From NCBI RefSeq assembly GCF_900143005.1, contig NZ_FRCS01000018.1:1-64000 (forward strand): a stretch of DNA of 64,000 nt. Direction: 5' to 3'. The translations under genes were made by a program, and so were the position numbers. Origin of the DNA: Cryptosporangium aurantiacum (lineage in GTDB: Bacteria; Actinomycetota; Actinomycetes; Mycobacteriales; Cryptosporangiaceae). This document shows positions 62,506-64,000 of this stretch, piece by piece. The notes below the pieces were generated by a model. The model saw only the letters and a program-made list of their open reading frames with translations, made no database searches and was not told where the DNA came from. The stretch's first letter is position 1, and each line of letters begins with the position of its first letter.

Positions 62506-63605
62506 ATCTGAACTGGATCTACACGGGAATCTCGTGGATCCTGCTGCGCTGGCACGACCTGTGGGGCGGCCTCCTCAACCTGCCGTCCGGCCTCGCCTGG
62601 GTGCTCTCGATCGTCTTCCTCGTGCTGACCGTCCGGGTCGTGCTGTTCCCGGTCTTCGTCAAGCAGATCAAGTCGCAGCGAGCCATGCAGGCGCTCCAGC
62701 CGCAGATGAAGGAACTGCGCGACAAGTACAAGAACGACCAGCAGAAGCTCCAGCAGGAAATGATGGAGCTGTACCGGCGGGAGAAGGCCAACCCGCTGAT
62801 GGGCTGCCTCCCGATCTTCCTGCAGATCCCGGTCTTCCTCGGTCTGTTCCACGTGCTGCGGCTGATCAACCCGGCGTCGGAATCCGCGTTCAAGGCGATG
62901 ACCACCGAGTACGGGTGGACCGAGGAGCAGTTCCACAGCGCCTCCGAAGCGACGATCTTCGGTGCCCCGATCGCGGCCGCGTTCCGGAACACCACCGAGC
63001 AGCTGGAGCAGCTCGACGCGAGCCGGCTGTCGGTCACGCTGGTCTCCGGGATCTTGATCATCACGATGGTCGCGACGACCTACATCACGCAGCGCCAGAT
63101 GATCGCGCGCAACGGTGCGGCGGCTGACCCGACGCAAGCGATGGTGCAGAAGCTGATGCTCTACGGCATCCCTGCCTCGCTGCTCATCTCGGGTGCGATC
63201 TTCCCGATCGGTGTTGTCATCTACTGGGTGACGCAGAACTTCTTCTCGATGGGTCAGCAGTTCTGGGTGCTCAGCAAGATGCCGATCCCGAAGCCCGGTG
63301 ACCCGAAGGTCGACCCGGAGAAGGCCGCCGCGATGGCGCCGAAGCCAGGCGTCAAGCCGGTCAACCCGAAGAAGGGCGGCCGCTCCGCGACCGCGCGGCA
63401 GTCCACCGGCGGCTCGGTCAAGTTCGACACCGCTCAGGCTCGGGCCGACCGTGCAGCGGCCGATAAGTCGAAGTCCGATGCCTCGGCCGACGACAACTCC
63501 GAGAAACCGGCGCCCGCGCGTCGACCGACTCCACCCCGCGGTAGCGGCGGCGGACGACGTCCGCAGGACAACCGGAACCGCAAGCGCAAGGGCGGCCGGC
63601 GTTAG
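62502..63605 (+). CDS. yidC: Membrane protein insertase YidC
   Basis: A 367-residue Oxa1/Alb3-family insertase. About five membrane helices are visible, beginning with [19 protein letters not shown]. The conserved cytoplasmic loop is [64 protein letters not shown]. The C-terminal 100 residues are basic and disordered ([16 protein letters not shown] ... RKRKGGRR), suited to ribosome contact. GTG 62502 (GTGA overlap with yidD) has GGAG upstream; the longer frame to 62448 is unlikely. Confidence 0.96.
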   Translation: MNLNWIYTGISWILLRWHDLWGGLLNLPSGLAWVLSIVFLVLTVRVVLFPVFVKQIKSQRAMQALQPQMKELRDKYKNDQQKLQQEMMELYRREKANPLMGCLPIFLQIPVFLGLFHVLRLINPASESAFKAMTTEYGWTEEQFHSASEATIFGAPIAAAFRNTTEQLEQLDASRLSVTLVSGILIITMVATTYITQRQMIARNGAAADPTQAMVQKLMLYGIPASLLISGAIFPIGVVIYWVTQNFFSMGQQFWVLSKMPIPKPGDPKVDPEKAAAMAPKPGVKPVNPKKGGRSATARQSTGGSVKFDTAQARADRAAADKSKSDASADDNSEKPAPARRPTPPRGSGGGRRPQDNRNRKRKGGRR

Positions 63606-63665
63606 CCGGTCCTCCACGGATCATCGGTGCCCCGTCGCGGTGGCGCCGCAAGCCAGGGAGTATTG

Positions 63666-64000
63666 ATGACGGAGACGCGTCCCGAGACCGCGGACGAGAC
63701 GGGCACAGACCTGTTGGTTCGCGAGGGCGACATCGCCGGTGACTACATCGAGCGGCTGCTCGACATCCTCGACTTCGACGGGGACATCGACATGGACGTC
63801 GAGGGCGACCGGGCGGTCGTCGCGGTGATCGGTGATGAGCTCGACGCGCTGATCGGCCCGCGCGGCTCGACGCTCGACGCGCTGCAGGAGCTGACTCGTC
63901 TGGCGGTCGTCCAGCAGACCGGCGTGCGTAGTCGGCTGATGCTGGACGTCGGCGGTTACCGCGCCAAGCGTCGTCAGGAGCTCGTCGCGATCGCCAAGAA
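63666..64000 (+). CDS. jag: Jag/KhpB RNA-binding protein (partial)
   Basis: The gene runs off the right edge; 111 codons are visible. After an acidic N terminus (TETRPETADETGTD), the sequence DYIERLLDILDFDGDIDMDVEGDRAVVAVIGDELDALIGPRGSTLDALQELTRLAVVQQTG is the KH domain of the SpoIIIJ-associated family, with a GPRG loop. The R3H domain is expected beyond the window. AGGGAG precedes ATG 63666. It is the normal gene after yidC. Confidence 0.92.
   Translation, partial: MTETRPETADETGTDLLVREGDIAGDYIERLLDILDFDGDIDMDVEGDRAVVAVIGDELDALIGPRGSTLDALQELTRLAVVQQTGVRSRLMLDVGGYRAKRRQELVAIAK

Noticed and set aside
1-64000. CRISPR arrays, prophage or insertion sequences
   Set aside because: No regularly spaced direct repeats with unique spacers, no transposase or integrase motifs, and no terminal inverted repeats were recognised.

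Overview
The window is high-GC chromosomal DNA from an actinobacterium, centred on the replication origin region. The gene order dnaA-dnaN-gnd-recF-dciA ... gyrB-gyrA-DUF3566-tRNA-Ile-tRNA-Ala, followed by ppiA, a PH-domain gene, crgA, a DUF881 gene, a class E sortase gene, trpG/pabA and the pknB-pbpA-rodA-pstP-fhaB-fhaA cluster next to tRNA-Leu, is the conserved actinobacterial origin neighbourhood (compare Rv0001-Rv0020c of Mycobacterium tuberculosis). F420-type oxidoreductases, LCP proteins and a class E sortase fit a mycelial or Frankia/Cryptosporangium-like actinomycete, but the genus cannot be fixed from the sequence alone. No insertion sequence, prophage or CRISPR array was seen.

Layout. 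1-500: gap with an rRNA-operon-like spacer motif. 0.5-8.7 kb: arginine deiminase, then leftward genes for a DUF5926 protein, a PAS histidine kinase, a glycerophosphodiesterase, a rhodanese, a truncated LCP-like membrane protein, a full LCP ligase and a UDP-glucuronate decarboxylase-like epimerase. 8.9-16.9 kb: two ActP-type solute:sodium symporters, each preceded by a small membrane partner, the second in an operon with a LytS/LytTR two-component pair; a DoxX protein and a methyltransferase lie between them. 16.9-24.1 kb: exopolysaccharide sugar transferase, Fpg/Nei glycosylase, a secreted PKD-like protein, a LuxR regulator with a degenerate receiver, an L,D-transpeptidase, an APH-fold protein and an F420-dependent oxidoreductase. 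24.5-32.4 kb: tRNA-Leu and the fhaA-fhaB-pstP-rodA-pbpA-pknB operon, which couples Ser/Thr phosphorylation to septal and lateral peptidoglycan synthesis. 32.4-39.4 kb: pabA/trpG, sortase, DUF881, crgA, PH-domain, rhomboid, ppiA, DUF5324-like and corA genes. 39.6-43.4 kb: a third sodium symporter with its small partner, a TetR regulator and a second LCP protein. 43.9-50.3 kb: tRNA-Ala, DLW-39, tRNA-Ile, DUF3566, gyrA, gyrB. 50.5-54.1 kb: four accessory genes inserted into the otherwise universal gyrB-dciA interval. 54.0-64 kb: dciA, recF, gnd, dnaN, oriC, dnaA, then rightward rpmH, rnpA, yidD, yidC and the start of jag/khpB.

The most unusual part is the accessory block between gyrB and dciA. 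It holds a renalase-like FAD protein and a MerR-type helix-turn-helix fused to a citrate-synthase fold that has lost one of the three catalytic residues (H to E). The upstream regions of these two genes share the same composite element: a TTGATCCACAT motif, an inverted pair of DnaA-box-like sequences, and about 60-70 bp later a perfect 14-bp palindrome centred on TTGATCAA. This looks like a small two-gene regulon in which a former metabolic enzyme may act as a ligand-sensing transcription factor. DnaA-box clusters occur at several intergenic sites outside oriC (35.2, 48.2, 51.6, 52.75 and 61.1-61.3 kb).
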